Part shown: positions 11,639 through 23,115 of the stretch, piece after piece
Layout of the letters: every line of letters begins with the position of its first letter
Position numbering within the stretch: position 1 is the stretch's first letter
NCBI GenBank assembly: GCA_003024785.1
Contig: PUQB01000028.1
Location: forward strand, 984,444-1,048,443
Source: Selaginella tamariscina
Taxonomy: Eukaryota; Streptophyta; Lycopodiopsida; Selaginellales; Selaginellaceae
DNA: 64,000 nucleotides
Reading direction: 5' to 3'
The notes under the pieces: model-generated
Databases searched by the model: none
What the model saw: only the letters and a program-made list of their open reading frames with translations
What the model was told of the DNA's origin: nothing
Made by a program: the position numbers and the translations under genes

Positions 11639-12477
11639 TGTTGAGGATTGATGATCTATCTCGTTTGATTTGTCTGCCATGTCATTGATCCATAGCGTAG
11701 AGTCATGACTTTTCATCTGTATATATATCTCTATGATGATCTGAGAGAAAAATCCATTATATCCATTCTATTTATTTCGCTTCCGCTTAAACTCCAACAT
11801 GGTATCGGAGCATAGGCTCTGTATCCTGGGACAAGAGGATGGAGATTGCTGGCAAGATGCTAGTGATGAGAGCGATGAGGAGGATGATGAGGACGAGGAT
11901 ACGTGGCTATGTAGTGCTGAGGAGCAGAGGACTCCAGAGGTTGCAGATGCATGAAGCAATCCACAGTTAGGGTACTGTACTTAGGTGTGCAAAGGTGCTC
12001 AACACATAGGGCATAGAGGCAGATCCATAAAGACACACTTGGACCAGGTTTCTTCTTGATCTCTTATGTTGCAGGCACCAGATTTGGCAATCGACCTTTA
12101 TGGCACACAGAAGGGTGTGTCAGGTGCCACTTGGAGGCAGTGGCAGTACCACTTTGAGGGGGTGGTGTTCAGCCCTAGTGACAGGGCTATGAGGCAGTTC
12201 AGTATGTGGACTTGCTTAGGCAATCGACCATTAGAGCTAGTCTGTGGGATTAGCTAGTGCCTTAGTCTAATTTAGGAGATCATGACTCAGGCATCTCAGA
12301 GTCTGAGGGGGTGTGTTGAGGATTGATGATTTGTTATCCTCTGATTTGTCTGCCATGTCATTGATCCATAGTGTAGAGTCATGACCTTTCATTTGTATAT
12401 ATATCTCTATGATGATCTGAGAGAAAAATCCATTATATCCATTCTATCTATATTCGCTTCCGCAGTAAACTCCAACA
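11639..12477 (+). mobile_element. TRIM (miniature LTR retrotransposon) in copia B gag
   Basis: The whole element is 839 bases. LTRs are 11639-11799 and 12314-12477, TGTTGAGG...CCAACA. A perfect iMet primer site TGGTATCGGAGC (11800-11811) directly follows the 5' LTR, and a purine tract CTGAGGGGGTG (12303-12313) precedes the 3' LTR. It is flanked by the perfect TSD ACAAC (11634-11638, 12478-12482). The interior, about 500 bases, has no gag-pol. It does contain a short acidic open frame (11837-11957) and an open 63-codon frame (12066-12257). Confidence 0.92.
11837..11957 (+). other. Acidic open frame inside the TRIM, possible captured gene fragment
   Basis: Between the primer site and mid-interior, an open frame reads DASDESDEEDDEDEDTW followed by SAEEQRTPEVADA and a stop. 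Such an acidic run is typical of nuclear host proteins, not of retrotransposons. It may be a captured exon piece or low-complexity GA-rich DNA. A TTGCAG acceptor-like site precedes the second open stretch at 12066. The host protein is not identifiable. Confidence 0.35.
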
Positions 12478-12889
12478 ACAACGTTGAGCAATCTTCCAGC
12501 ACAAGGGTTGGACGAGATGATTTCTTCTCTTCTTGAGAAGGAGCGCAAGTGGATGCAGCGGGAGGATGTTATATCCTCCAAGCGTTCTTTGCTGGTAGGC
12601 GTAACCGGCAACCTCAGCAGCGGCAATGGAATCAAGGTCCAAAGTAGTTCGGTGACATGTGTGGGGGAGCTAACAAGAAGGTGATTGCTACTAGTGCAAC
12701 AAGCCTGGGCATTTGGCAAAAGACTGTCAACTTCTCAACCTTCTGAGCGCAATCGTCCATTCTCTGCATCTTTAATGATCATAGGTTTGACAACAATAAC
12801 AACAATGGAAGGGGTTGTGGAAATGAGCCGATGGCCAAGCTCTTTATGGTGCGGACCATTCCTTCACCAAGAGGTGAGATCCTTGACCC

Positions 12890-14304
12890 CTTTATTTGGC
12901 TTGACTCTGGAGCGACGTTACATATGTGCCCTATAAAGAGTTGTTCCAGGAATTGAAGATGTTACCTTTGAGTGTGAGAGTGGGCATTGTTGATGGCACT
13001 GTTCATTCTGCTCTTGGAGTTGGTTCTCTGAATGTGCAGATGTACGAGGAGGCCAAGCTCCTGTCCAACGTCTAGTATGTTCCTGAACTTACTCAGTCTT
13101 TGCTCTCCATCAATCGCATTACTGATGTTGGGCTTTATTTGTTTTTTGGCTCCTCCAAGTGTCATATCCTAGACAAGTCGGGTGTAACTGTGGCTACTAG
13201 CACTCGTGAGGAGGACCTTATAAGTTGGATGCTGAGATCATTCCTCTTGTTCATGAAGCTGCCAAGGTCTTAGCTGCATCAACAAAGACAGATGCCACGT
13301 TATAGTTGTGGCACAACCGGCTAGCCATGCACATCCTCAGCTATTCAATGATTGATCAAGGAGCAGCTAGCCACTAGAGTTCAAGTGCCATTATTAAGTA
13401 CTTCTCTGCTTTTTGTGAAGCTTGTGTCATTGGCAAGCATAAGAGGCAGTCCTTTCCAACTGGAGCAAGCTACCGTGCCACAAAATATTGGAGTTGGTAC
13501 ACTTAGATAAACTTCAGACAAGAAACGTTATATGCTGACTTTCATTGATGATTTTTCAAGATACGTGGTGGTCAAGCTACTCGCCACAAAGTCTGAAGTA
13601 CTTCAGCATTTCAAGGCTTATCATGCAGCAGCAGAGACGCAGATAGGACAGTCTTCAAGCTATTCAATGTGACAATGGAGGAGAATACCTTTCAAACGAG
13701 TTTGAGAGGTATTGTATTGAAGTTGGCATAGCTTGACAGTTCACCATGCCTTATACTCCTCAGCAAAATGGAGTTGCTGAGTGAATGAACCAGACACTTG
13801 TTGGAAGTGCACGGAGTATGATGCAATTCGCTGGAATATGCTGTTTTAACAGCAGTGTATTTACACAATAGACTCCCTACATCATCTCTCACAAGTATGA
13901 CTCCTGTGGAAGCATGGATAGGACGTCTGTCTTCTCTCTCGCACATACACACCTTCGGCTGTGTGGCTTATGCTTGGGTTCCTGAGGAACACCGAAAGAA
14001 GCTTGATCCACGTAGCGTGAAGTGTGTGTTTCTTGGTTATTTTGAAGAAGCGAAGGCATATAAGCTCTACCATCTGTATAAGAAGACTCTTATCCTTAGC
14101 AGAGATGTCATCTTCAATGAAGGAGAACTTTATGGTGGATATTCTCAAGGCTCTAGTCTTAGTTGCATTTCCCGTGTAGCTGAATTTGAAACTTTGGACA
14201 ATTGGTGTGACAACGGATTCTCTTCATATGGGGGAGTTCCTCCATCCCTGATGTCACAATCATTCTTCTTCTCGCTCCTTCAAGTTTCTTTGCAGATGCT
14301 TTGA
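12890..14304 (+). pseudogene. Copia B protease and integrase (degraded)
   Basis: The protease motif WLDSGAT is at about 12898-12920. The pre-integrase (LWHNRLAMHILSYS near 13305) leads to CEACVIGKHKRQSF (13418-13460), which belongs to the zinc-binding integrase start. The downstream frame at 13855-14304 reads LPTSSLTSMTPVEAWIGR, then FGCVAYAWVPEEHRKKLDPR and CVFLGY, the conserved end of the copia integrase. Frameshifts separate the pieces. Confidence 0.78.
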
Positions 14305-14569
14305 ATGGGCATTTGTCCTGGATATTTTTCCAACCGTTCCTAGCAAGTGGGAGCCTTTCCAGAAGATGTGCTCCTCCAGACTCACCTCCTCATATAGATC
14401 CTGTGGAGGATGCTCTTGTGTTCCAACCCACCAATAACCTCCACCTTATGCAAATGTCACTCGGAAAGGTGCACATCTGAAGCAGTTACAAACGGTTACA
14501 ACATCTGGTCGTCAGAGTTTCCTTTCACAGCGGGCGATTGAAGCTCGAGATTCAGCAATCCAAAAGTCT

Positions 14570-15480
14570 CTTGGTCTTTTGGTTCGTAGCTCCAGATACA
14601 CGTTTTATGAACCTGCCACTGTGTCTAGGCTCTCTCCAGACCTCACACTGCTGAATGGAAGGAAGCAATGGACTCAGAGTATGCTTCTCTTCTCAAAAAC
14701 CAGACTTGGATGCTATCTCCCCTACCACAGATGTCAAGTCGTTAGCACCAAATGGCTCTTCAAAGTGAAGCGGACTGCAACTGGTGAAGTGGAGCGCTTC
14801 AAAGCCAGTTCATTTCTCGCGATTCTCCCAAGTCTCTGGTGTGGATTTCACCAAGAATTTTCTCCCGTAGTGCGTATGTCCTCCATTCGACTTTTATTGG
14901 CTATGGCAGCAAACATGAACCTTGAAGTTCATCAAATGGACGTTTGCACAACTTTCCTCAACGGGCATCTAGATGAAGAAGTGTATATCTCTCAACCTGA
15001 AAGGTTACGAGCAACCTGGCAAAGAACATCTTGTTTGCAAGCTGAAGAAGGTGCTATATGGTTTTGAAGCAGTCCCTAAAGGCTTGGTACAATCGGATGG
15101 ATTCTTTCCTTCTCTCCATCGCTTCATCAGCACTGATGCTGATATGAACGTGTACCACTATGCTGTTGAAGATCATTTTCTTTTTTGGCTTTATACGGAC
15201 GATCGTATCCTGGTGGCTAACACATCAGACTTTCAATCACGTGAAGCAGCAACTTGAAATAGAGTTTGAAATGTCGAACATGGGGAGATTCACTACTGTC
15301 TCGGTATTGAAATCATCCACGACAGGCAACGTGGTACTCAAACATCAGAACTATGTGGAGGAAATCTTGAATCGGTTTCATATGGCTGACTGTCATCCAA
15401 TTTCAACGCCTATGGAAGTTGGTATGAAGCTTACTCAGGAGATGTCTCCACAACAGATGAAAAGTTGGAGCGGATGAAGA
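14570..15480 (+). pseudogene. Copia B reverse transcriptase (degraded)
   Basis: WLFKVKRTATGEVERFKA is followed by EFSPVVRMSSIRLLLAMAA, LEVHQMDVCTTFLNGHLDEE and VYISQPE, the standard copia RT order. The catalytic box reads YTDDRILVAN at about 15190-15220 instead of the usual YVDDML. MSNMGRF and PISTPMEVGMKLT follow. At least three frame changes occur. Confidence 0.8.
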
Positions 15481-16148
15481 CTATTCCTTACCGACATGCA
15501 ATTGGCAATCTGATTTATCTGGCCGTGTGTACACGACCAGATATTTCATTTGCAGTGGGAGCTGTGAGCCAATTCCTTCAACAAACCAGGAGAGCGACAC
15601 TGGAGTGCAGTTAAGAGGATCTTGAGATACTTGAAGGGAACTCAAGATAATGCTCTAGTCTACAAGAGCTGTTCAAAAAGTATTTCCAGTTACTTGGTTA
15701 TACTGACTCTAATTGGGCAGGCGAACTGGACACTACACTTATGGATTTTTTTTATGCTCGGTAGTTGTCCTATCTCATGGAGGAGTAAACACCAATCAAT
15801 CATAGCCATGTCAAGTACAAAAGCTGAGTACATTGCAGCTTCTTCAGCAACCAAGAGGTGATTTGGCTACGCAGACTATTGACAGGAGTGAACCTGTTAC
15901 AAGAGAAATCAACACTCTTATTCAGCGACAAAAAGCTCCATTGCACTCACCTCTTCACTGAAATATCAAGCTCGCACCAGGCACATTGAAGTACGTTTCC
16001 ATTTCGTTAGAGATCAAATGAAGAATGGAGCCATCAAGTGGAGTATTGTCCAACTCGTAGCATGGCAGTTGATATTCTGACAAAGGCATTATCTCGTGAT
16101 GCCTTTGAGCAGAACCAAGATATGTTGAAGATCATACGAGTGAAGTGA
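15480..16148 (+). pseudogene. Copia B RNase H (degraded)
   Basis: Pieces in order: IGNLIYLAVCTRPDISFAVG near 15500-15560, RYLKGTQDNALVYK at 15625-15665, SWRSKHQSIIAMSSTKAEY at about 15776-15832, and RTRHIEVRFHFVRDQM at about 15972-16020. These are diagnostic for copia RNase H. The last frame ends shortly before the 3' LTR. Confidence 0.8.
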
Positions 16149-16176
16149 AAGGCTTTGGATCCTGGCTGAGTGGGAG

Positions 16177-16341
16177 TGTCAACAGTATATTCGTGGACAG
16201 CTAGATCCTACATGGAAGATCTCAAGAGTCAAGAACACAAGAGTCACAACCTTTCTTATCCATCTTTTCATTGTATAAATTTGATCTTTCACACCTCGTC
16301 AATACATAGAAGATTATCTTCCTTTTTCTCTCTTTCTCACA
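16177..16341 (+). repeat. 3' LTR of copia B
   Basis: A 165-base direct repeat of 3885-4052, preceded by GGCTGAGTGGGAG (weak purine tract) and followed by the resumed gag frame of copia A. Confidence 0.88.
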
Positions 16342-16880
16342 AAGAATCCATCTGCTGCTCGACTCAAGGCTTTGGAGGCTCGCATCCAGGCCATGCATGT
16401 TACCGGTGACTTCATAGCTCTTGTCAAGAATCTACAAAGTTGCTTTGCAGATCTCCAAGACACCTCTCAAAGCTACAATGAAAGTCACAAGATCCTTGCT
16501 CTTTGTGATTGCTTTGATTCTATGTATGAGACCATCACCACCATGTCTTCAACATGGCTTGCACGTTCACTCAAGCCAAGGAAATGTTGGAAGCACATCT
16601 CACCAAGCTGGACTTGATCAAGAACCGTCGCAACGACACTTCCTCGCAATTGTTGTTGAAGTCAATTTTGCAGCGGAACTAGCTTCAAGAACTCCAACAA
16701 TACTAGAGCGAGTTCATCCAAGAACTCATGGGCCTCTTACAAGAATCAGCCAAGACGATATCCCCTAAAACATCACCAACAAAATTCTGGTGCCATGCTT
16801 GTAGCCAGGAGGGCCATTTCAAGCAAGATTGTCCTCTCCTCAAACACCTCAGCAAATTCTCATCTCAGATGGAATGACTG
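16342..16880 (+). pseudogene. Copia A gag, second half, with zinc knuckle
   Basis: The gag frame stops at 3884 (…EIWEFLY) and resumes at 16342 as KNPSAARLKALEARIQ, exactly across copia B. Downstream are an LQSCFADLQDTSQSYNESHK helix and a zinc knuckle CHACSQEGHFKQDC at about 16791-16832. Frameshifts lie near 16550 and 16700. Gag forms the virus-like particle; the knuckle binds RNA. Confidence 0.78.
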
Positions 16881-17039
16881 TAGATGCCATGGAGGGGGAT
16901 TCCCATGGATCACAATCGGATTAAGTAAATCCTGGTCTTGCTTTCTTCACCACTAACTCTTGATTCAAGATGTGAGAAACACCTTATTCGAGATCGAGGA
17001 GCATTCCAAGAGCTTAAACTAAGGAGGGAGAGTTGTGAG

Positions 17040-18165
17040 AGTAGGAGATGGCAACTTGCTACAAGTGGCTAGAAGAGGCAATGTATCTATTTCAAGATGG
17101 GAATGGAAAGTCTCTTAAGCTTTTAAATGCTTGGCATGTTCCACACTTGTCAAAAATCTTGTCTTGGTTACAAGATTGGCAGATGACGGCTTCAACATTC
17201 TCTTCTCTCGAAGGCAATGTGACCTACTCAATGGAACCAAGAGTGTCCTGCAGATCCCCAGAAGCGGGAACTTGTATGAGATCCCTGAGCAACACATTGA
17301 CTGCATGGCGCTGGTGTTTCGTCCGCACTTTGGCATGAGCGCTTGGGCCACGCTCATTTTCCTCTTCTACAAAAGGTATAGAAGCTACAAGTGCTCAATG
17401 GTTTTCTTCAAACCCTCTTCATGACTTTGAACTTTGCCATGGTTGCCTCCTTGGTAAACAAACCCGTTCTCAATACCTGGCTTCCACATCATGCTCATTT
17501 GATCTGCTATAACTAGTCCACTTTGATCTTTGTGGCCCCATGAGAGTCGAGAGCCAATTCGGCAAAAGATATTTCATGACATTGTGGATGATTACAGCCG
17601 GTGATGCCAAGTCTATTTTCTTTGCTCCAAAGATCAAAGCCTAGATGCTTTTAGGGATTATCTAGGTATGGCTCAGAATCAAACTAAGAGAAGGCTTAAG
17701 GTTCTGCGCAGCGATTCAAGAGGGAGTACACCTCGCTAGCTTTTGAAAGCTTTGTTGTCAAGAGGGGATCATCCACCAACGCACATGCCTGGGCACGTTG
17801 CAGCATAACAGAGTAGTAGAGTGCCAGCATCGGAGCGTCATGAATATAGCCCACTGCTTCTTGCACTCATCAGGTCTTCCTCTACATCTTTGGTCCACAG
17901 TAGTTCGGACCACAGTCCAAGTTCAAAACCTTTTCCCTCATTCTACTCAATCTCCAAAGCAGACTTGGATTGGTAAAGAAGGTGACTAGGCTGAGGCGCT
18001 TCGGATGCCTCGCCTTCATACATCAAAATCCCAATGTTAGAGAAAAGTTGGCACCTCATAGTAAGCCAACATTCTTGGTCGAATATAAGGAAGGTACTGC
18101 CTCTATGATCCCTCTATTGGTAGAATACAGGCCAGTAACGACGTGGTCTTTGATGAGCGGATAGT
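17040..18165 (+). pseudogene. Copia A GAG-pre-integrase and integrase (degraded)
   Basis: Successive frames show the pre-integrase region (WHVPHLSKILS-like; LGHAHFPLLQK), then weak integrase-core traces, then HSKPTFLVEYKEGTASMIPL, which is the copia KAxxCxFLGY-type segment after the core. There are many stops and frame changes. Integrase inserts the cDNA into the chromosome. Confidence 0.65.
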
Positions 18166-18589
18166 CTATCGTGACTACCAAACCAACTCGCCAACACAAT
18201 CGGCCAAAGTTTCACATGCATGGGAGCCAAACGCCTGGCTTTAGGAGGATGAGTCTATTAAGGAGGGAAGGCTTGCCACCAAGGAGGGAAGGCCTACCGC
18301 TGACTCTGAGTACACATCAGACGAACTAGCAGTTGAGCTTGAGTTCACAAGGGAAGAACATACTCAGCTTGATACGCCTGCACTGGAACAACTAACTCAC
18401 CCTGCACCACTGGAGCTAAACACACAACAAGTGATACGACAAGCTCCGGAAGTTGATTGCCTGGCACGAGGACTTCCTTTTGATCCTTTTTATCGGACGT
18501 GATTAGTCAGGTAAACCGACTTGGGTTCCCAAACCTAAGGCACTATTAGTCACCCAGCCAAAGGTTTCCAATCCCAACAACTTCTACGA

Positions 18590-19600
18590 GGTGTAGAGCT
18601 CACCTGAAGTCGAGGAGTGGATGAAAGCCATGCAGGATGAGCTTGACTCTCATCGAGTCAACCAAACCTTCACACTCGTGCCAGAGGAGCCACACCAGCA
18701 AGTCGCTTATGTTTCTTCCTATCTATTATTGAAAACGTATATATTCTGCCCTTTAGCAACTGAAAAATATCTCATTTATTGAACTTTGTTTATACAGTAG
18801 AAAAAGCAACTACCATCTGGTTCTTATACGTATAGGACATAATCATTCTTTATAAAGAAAAATATCACCCACTCTTTGCTTGATTCAATATATGTCCATG
18901 GGTTTTCAAAAAGGTGTTGAACCCATTAAGCGCTTCAAGGCTCACTTCGTTGCCAAAGGATTCTCTTAGGTGTCGAGACTACACTTTTTCTCTGATTGTC
19001 AAAGCTACCAATGTTCGAGTTCTCATGGCTTTTGCTGCATAGTTCAGACTCATGCCACACCACCTAGATGTGAAAACAGCCTTTTTGAATTCTCCCTTGA
19101 AAGAGAAGATCTTCATGATACAACTAAAAAGATTTGAGCAGACATGAGTTAACATGGAGAAACTGGTATGTGAGTTGCAACGAGCAGTGTATGGCCTCAA
19201 GCAGGCGTTGAGAGAATGGTACAGGTGTCTCGACAACTTTTTCTATAAGCACGACTTCACTAAGCTCAACTCTGACATAACCTCTATCAGAAGGTGACCT
19301 CCGAGGGCTTCTTAGTCATTGTAGTATATGTAGACGATTATTTACTCATCAATAGCAGTCAAAACCTTCTCCAAACTTTCAAGGTCAGCTATATCAACTC
19401 TCGGACTTGGGACTAGTGGAAAAGATCGTTGGTATCAAGGTAGAACGAGATGAAGCTGCTGGAAGGGTCAAGCTTAGCCAACCACAATACATCAAGGAGC
19501 TACTCGAACACTTCAGCATGACTAACTATCAGCATGCTCCAACGCCAATGATCACAGGTAGGAAACTAGTATGTGAAGGTATGCTTGCATTTGAAAATTA
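18590..19600 (+). pseudogene. Copia A reverse transcriptase (degraded, carries an insert)
   Basis: EEWMKAMQDELDSH marks the RT start near 18615. The frame is broken at 18713-18890 by an AT-rich insert and resumes with WVFKK and RFKAHFVAKGFS. The catalytic VVYVDDYLLIN is at about 19320-19352, followed by VEKIVGIKVERDE and QYIKELLEHFSM. This is the copia RT order; several stops are present. Confidence 0.75.
18713..18890. mobile_element. AT-rich 178-bp insert in copia A RT, MITE- or SINE-like
   Basis: Flanked by TATGT at 18708-18712 and 18891-18895, which looks like a 5-bp target-site duplication. The insert separates the RT pieces ...HQQVA and WVFKK that are contiguous in other copia proteins. 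It is strongly AT-rich, has no reading frame, and shows no convincing terminal inverted repeat. The class is unknown. Confidence 0.5.
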
Positions 19601-20235
19601 AAGTCTATATCGGTCCCTCGTTGGTAGGCTTCTCCACCTAGCAAATACCACCCAACCTGACATCGCATTTGCTATTGGAGTCCTCAATCGCTTCAACTCA
19701 TGTCCTCTTCAAGACCATTGGCACGCCGCCAAGAGAGTGCTCAGGTATTTGTAAGGAACTCTTCACTTTGGTTTGCTTTACACTAGGAACAATGGAGGTT
19801 CCATGGTACTTCAAGCGTTTACCGATGTTGATTGGGTCGGAGATCCGGATTCAAGAGTCTCTACCATTGGAGTATGTTGCTTAATGAGTGAAGCCCCTGT
19901 CAGAAACAAACCTCAGTGGCACTCTCTAGTGCCAAAGCAGAGTATGTAATTGCATCGACAGCCGCAAAAAAAATAGTCTAGCTAAGGTGTATGTTAGTTG
20001 AACTCCAACATTAGAAACACGATTCCACCACCCTAAGCTGTGACAACAAAAGCACAATTGCCATGACAAAGAAGGTTCTTCACTCATGTAGCAAGTATAT
20101 AAAGATCAGCCACCAAAAGGTGGTGGACAAGGAGATAGTACTCAAATCGTCCCTTCCTCTAGACAATTGGCTGATATTTTCATCAAATCACTATCGGAGA
20201 GTGTTTTCTTCAAGTTGAGATCCTTGTTAAGAATT
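19600..20235 (+). pseudogene. Copia A RNase H (degraded)
   Basis: The pieces HLANTTQPDIAFAIGVLNRF near 19635-19695, HWHAAKRVLRYL-type sequence near 19720-19755, and LSSAKAEYVIASTAAKK near 19925-19970 are typical of copia RNase H. The domain ends just before the purine tract at 20241. Confidence 0.72.
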
Positions 20236-20251
20236 TCAGCTTGAGGGGGAG

Positions 20252-20411
20252 TACAAGGAATCAAGTACTCTGAGATTCAATATGATCCTCGTGTGTGAGA
20301 CTGTTGGGATCACAAGAGATTCACCTGAAGGTGTATATAAGGAGTCGATAGAAGATGTACAATATTGATTTAAAAGAAATACATAACGTTAAAACTTCTC
20401 ATTATCTCACT
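20252..20411 (+). repeat. 3' LTR of copia A
   Basis: Direct repeat of 3385-3519. The first base pairs have decayed (TACAAGG for TGTTAGG), but the preceding purine tract and the following TSD CCTGG fix both ends. Confidence 0.9.
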
Positions 20412-20416
20412 CCTGG

Positions 20417-20607
20417 ATGCTACCTAACTCACCACCCAACCTTAGAGCACACTAGCTTACCCCCAAGCTGCATCAAGTTGAACTCCACTCCCAAAAGTTA
20501 TTGTCGCTCTCTAAATTAGGGCCTTCCTAAAACATGATTAGCTTAAGCATAAGATCAATTATGGTCAACCTTTGACCAAGACCATGGACCAACATCCGGT
20601 TGTAACA
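20417..20607 (-). repeat. 3' LTR of element C (main part; the end lies at 3364-3384)
   Basis: The first 21 bases of this LTR (plus-strand order, TGTTACACTTC...) are at 3364-3384. Copia A separates them from the rest. The outer boundary next to CATGT at 3359-3363 proves the two pieces belong together. A purine tract for the minus strand adjoins at 20608-20620. Confidence 0.85.
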
Positions 20608-20734
20608 TTTCTTTCCCCTTGGAAGAAGTCCTTGCCCTCAAGGACAAATTGTGTACACTTTACAAAGATTTACATTGACAATTTTTTTCAAACAAGTTGC
20701 TTTAAAATCCTCTTAGTCAAACTCCTCTGACTCT

Positions 20735-21900
20735 TCAAGTGAGTGTACTAGTACTTTTGCACGTACAAGGGCGCCTCTTTAGTTGACTCATATGAAACAC
20801 ATGATGTAGTTGCACTCCCTCAGGCAACCTCAACTTGTAAGCCACAGCATTGATCTTCTCAATGATCTCGTATGGACCAACATACCGAGAACTTAGCTTC
20901 TCAACTTCCCAGTCCGTAATGGTCATAGAGAACTACGCGTCAATGAGGAAGCAAAGATGACTCACAGAAACACTTTGTCTCCTACATTGAATTGCCTATA
21001 AGTGCGCTTCTCATCAGCTAGTCTGTTTACTCGATCCCTTGCCTTAAGAAAATTCTTTTAATACATCAGAAGTATCTCATCCATCTCCATAGCCAAGCTA
21101 TAAGCTTCGACATCCTCTCTCACCACTTCCCAGTGTATTCCAACATCTGCTGGAGATTGAGGATGTTTGTCTTTATAAGCATAGAACGGACTACATTTAA
21201 AGAGCTATGCTTATTGTTATTGTATGCAAACTCAGCCAAAGGCAAGAACTTGTCCTCATGTCCTTGCTTCTCAGCCATACATGTTCTTAACATATCCTCT
21301 AGAACTTGGTTCACATGCTCAGTCTAGCCATTTGACTATGGGTGATTAAAGTTCACCTTAGTGCAGAGTCCTTTATAGAACTTCACCCAAAATGCTGAAG
21401 TGAACTTGCTATCTTAGTCACTAACAATGTTCTCTGGCATCCCATGCTTAGGATACACCTCATTAAATACACCAATGCGAGCTCCTTTGCTACTACATTC
21501 TTTTTCAAAGGAATGAACTTAGCATACTTGCTCAAGTGATCCACAATGACCCACACTTGTTCATTGGAATGCAATGTTCTTGGAAGATGTGTAATAAAAT
21601 CCATAGAGATACTCTCCCATCTTCCTTGAGGCACTTCCAAACACATCAGTAGTCCAAGTTGAGCCACTCTCTTGACCTTAACTGACTGGCACTTAGCAAA
21701 GTGTGAATATACTCCACAATGTCCTCCTTCATGTTAGGCCAAAAGAATCAACATTTCACCAAGTCATACGTCTTGTCCTCTCTTCCATGTCTAGCAAATG
21801 GACTATCATGCATCTCTTGCATGACTGCTGCTACAACTCTGTCGTCTTAGGCACTACCAGACATTGCTTGTATAATAATAAACCATTCTGCTCAGCATAA
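20735..21900 (-). pseudogene. Element C integrase and C-terminal domain (degraded)
   Basis: On the minus strand, PQGRWESISMDFITHLPR (integrase core start) and VIVDHLSKYAKFIPLKK are at 21640-21510, followed by a FAYNN-type segment at about 21235, and a C-terminal LSSRYVGPYEIIEKI...HVFHMSQLKR at 20900-20770. No chromodomain can be seen between this and the LTR. Stops and frameshifts are frequent. Confidence 0.78.
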
Positions 21901-21990
21901 GGCTCCACCAAATTGCTGAGATGTTGTTGACATAAGCTTGTGCTTCGCGAATCAAAGAAACCAAACCTTCTTCAATCTTTTCAATAGCAT

Positions 21991-23110
21991 TCAATCGTCT
22001 AATACGAGAAAGAGCATTTGCAACCACATTCTCCTTCCCCTCCTTATAATGGACAATTTAAGTCCTGAAAACTCATGTAGAAACACTGACCAGTGAGCTT
22101 GCCTAGCATTTAGATCCTTTTGATCTAAGAAATGCCTCAAAGGTTTATGATCAGTAAACACTTTGAAGGGACGTCCATTATGTAAATAGTGCCTCCAAGT
22201 GTGCACGGCATGCACTATAGCCATCAGTTCATGATCATAAAGTCGAGTACTGACTCCGTATCATTTAGTTTTTGACTCTCAAAAGCAATTACATGACTAG
22301 CTTGCATAAGCACTCCTCCAATGGCATAGCCACATGCATATGTGTACACCTCATAAGACTCGTTCTTATTAGTGATAGGTTGTTGTTATCAACGCAGTCT
22401 TCAAAGCTTCAAATGTTGTACTTTGCCTTGTAAACCACTCAAACACATCATTCTTCCTCATTACTGATATTAAAGAAAAAGCTAAACGATTAAAGCCTTG
22501 AATGAACCAACGATAGTAATTAGCCAAGCCCATAAAACTCTTGAGCTCTTGCACATCCTTAGGCACATGCCAATGCCTCACTGGATTACTTCCTAGGATC
22601 ATGAGCAACACCGTCCTTAGAAACAATATGCCGAGGTATTCCACCTTCTCCTTAGCAACTCACACTTCGAGAGCTTAGCATATAGTTTCTTCTCCCTAAG
22701 AGTCTGTATCACTAGATGTAGATGCTCCACATGCTCCTCTAAAGTTCTATTATATATGAGAATATCATCCAAAAAACTTCAACAAAATGATCGATATACT
22801 TGGCAAAAATGGAATTCATTAACTGCATGAATGTTTTAGGAGCATTCGTCATGCCAAACAACATAATAAGAAACTCAAAATGATCATGCCAGCTTCTGAA
22901 TGCTGTATTAGAAACATCACTCTCTCACAAACAATTTGATGGGTACCTGCTCCTTGTCAATTTTAGTAAACCACCTTGCCCTTGCAAGCCGATTAAATAG
23001 ATTGTCAGTTCTTAGCATAGGAAATTATTCTTCACATTCACCTTGTTAAAGGCACGGTAATTGATACACATCCTCATTGATTTGTCCTTCTTCCGCACAA
23101 GGAGTACCTG
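21991..23110 (-). pseudogene. Element C reverse transcriptase and RNase H (degraded)
   Basis: On the minus strand, VLLVRKKDKSMRMCINYRAF (RT palm start) lies just inside the D insertion point. After several stops come FMGLANYYRWFIQGF (connection), and then a Ty3 RNase H with VFTDHKPLRHF and ARQAHW near 22160-22080. The order matches Ty3/gypsy. The catalytic YxDD stretch near 22780 is broken by indels. Confidence 0.75.
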
Positions 23111-23115
23111 AGCTC

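Larger units (their letters stand above)
11508..12730 (+). pseudogene. Copia B gag, remainder, with zinc knuckle (split by the TRIM)
   Basis: From 11508 the frame reads AEFVSRLKSLVVQLA, a stop, then KAVLLNGLTPNFHQVVTT; after the TRIM it continues LSNLPAQGLDEMISSLLEKE from 12480. A zinc knuckle C-Y-stop-C-N-K-P-G-H-L-A-K-D-C lies at about 12685-12727, with an in-frame TAG inside it. The continuity across the TRIM confirms the ACAAC target duplication. Confidence 0.75.
3885..16341 (+). mobile_element. Ty1/copia retrotransposon B, inserted in copia A gag
   Basis: LTRs at 3885-4052 and 16177-16341 share AGTATATTCGTGGACAGC, CATGGAAGATCTCAAGAGTC and AAGAACACAA, and both end TCACA. The primer site is TGTATCAGAGTAGG (4053-4066), an iMet-like site with one base missing. 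No clear TSD can be read, but the host gag frame of copia A continues exactly from 3884 to 16342. Gag is split by the LARD (4535-11507) and by the TRIM (11639-12477). Without them B is about 4.6 kb. Stops occur in every domain. Confidence 0.88.
3385..20411 (+). mobile_element. Ty1/copia retrotransposon A, inserted in the LTR of element C
   Basis: Flanked by the perfect 5-bp TSD CCTGG (3380-3384 and 20412-20416). The 5' LTR is 3385-3519, followed at once by the iMet primer site TGGTATCGGAGCC (3520-3532). The 3' LTR is 20252-20411, preceded by the purine tract TTGAGGGGGAG (20241-20251). Gag, zinc knuckle, integrase, RT and RNase H follow the copia order. Copia B (3885-16341) splits gag, and an AT-rich insert (18713-18890) splits RT. 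Without these it would be about 4.4 kb. Every domain carries stops. Confidence 0.9.

Noticed and set aside
3885-16341. A target-site duplication for copia B
   Set aside because: The flanks GTAC|TGTTG and TCACA|AAGAA share no 5-bp repeat. The insertion is supported instead by LTRs and the resumed host frame; one TSD copy may have been lost.
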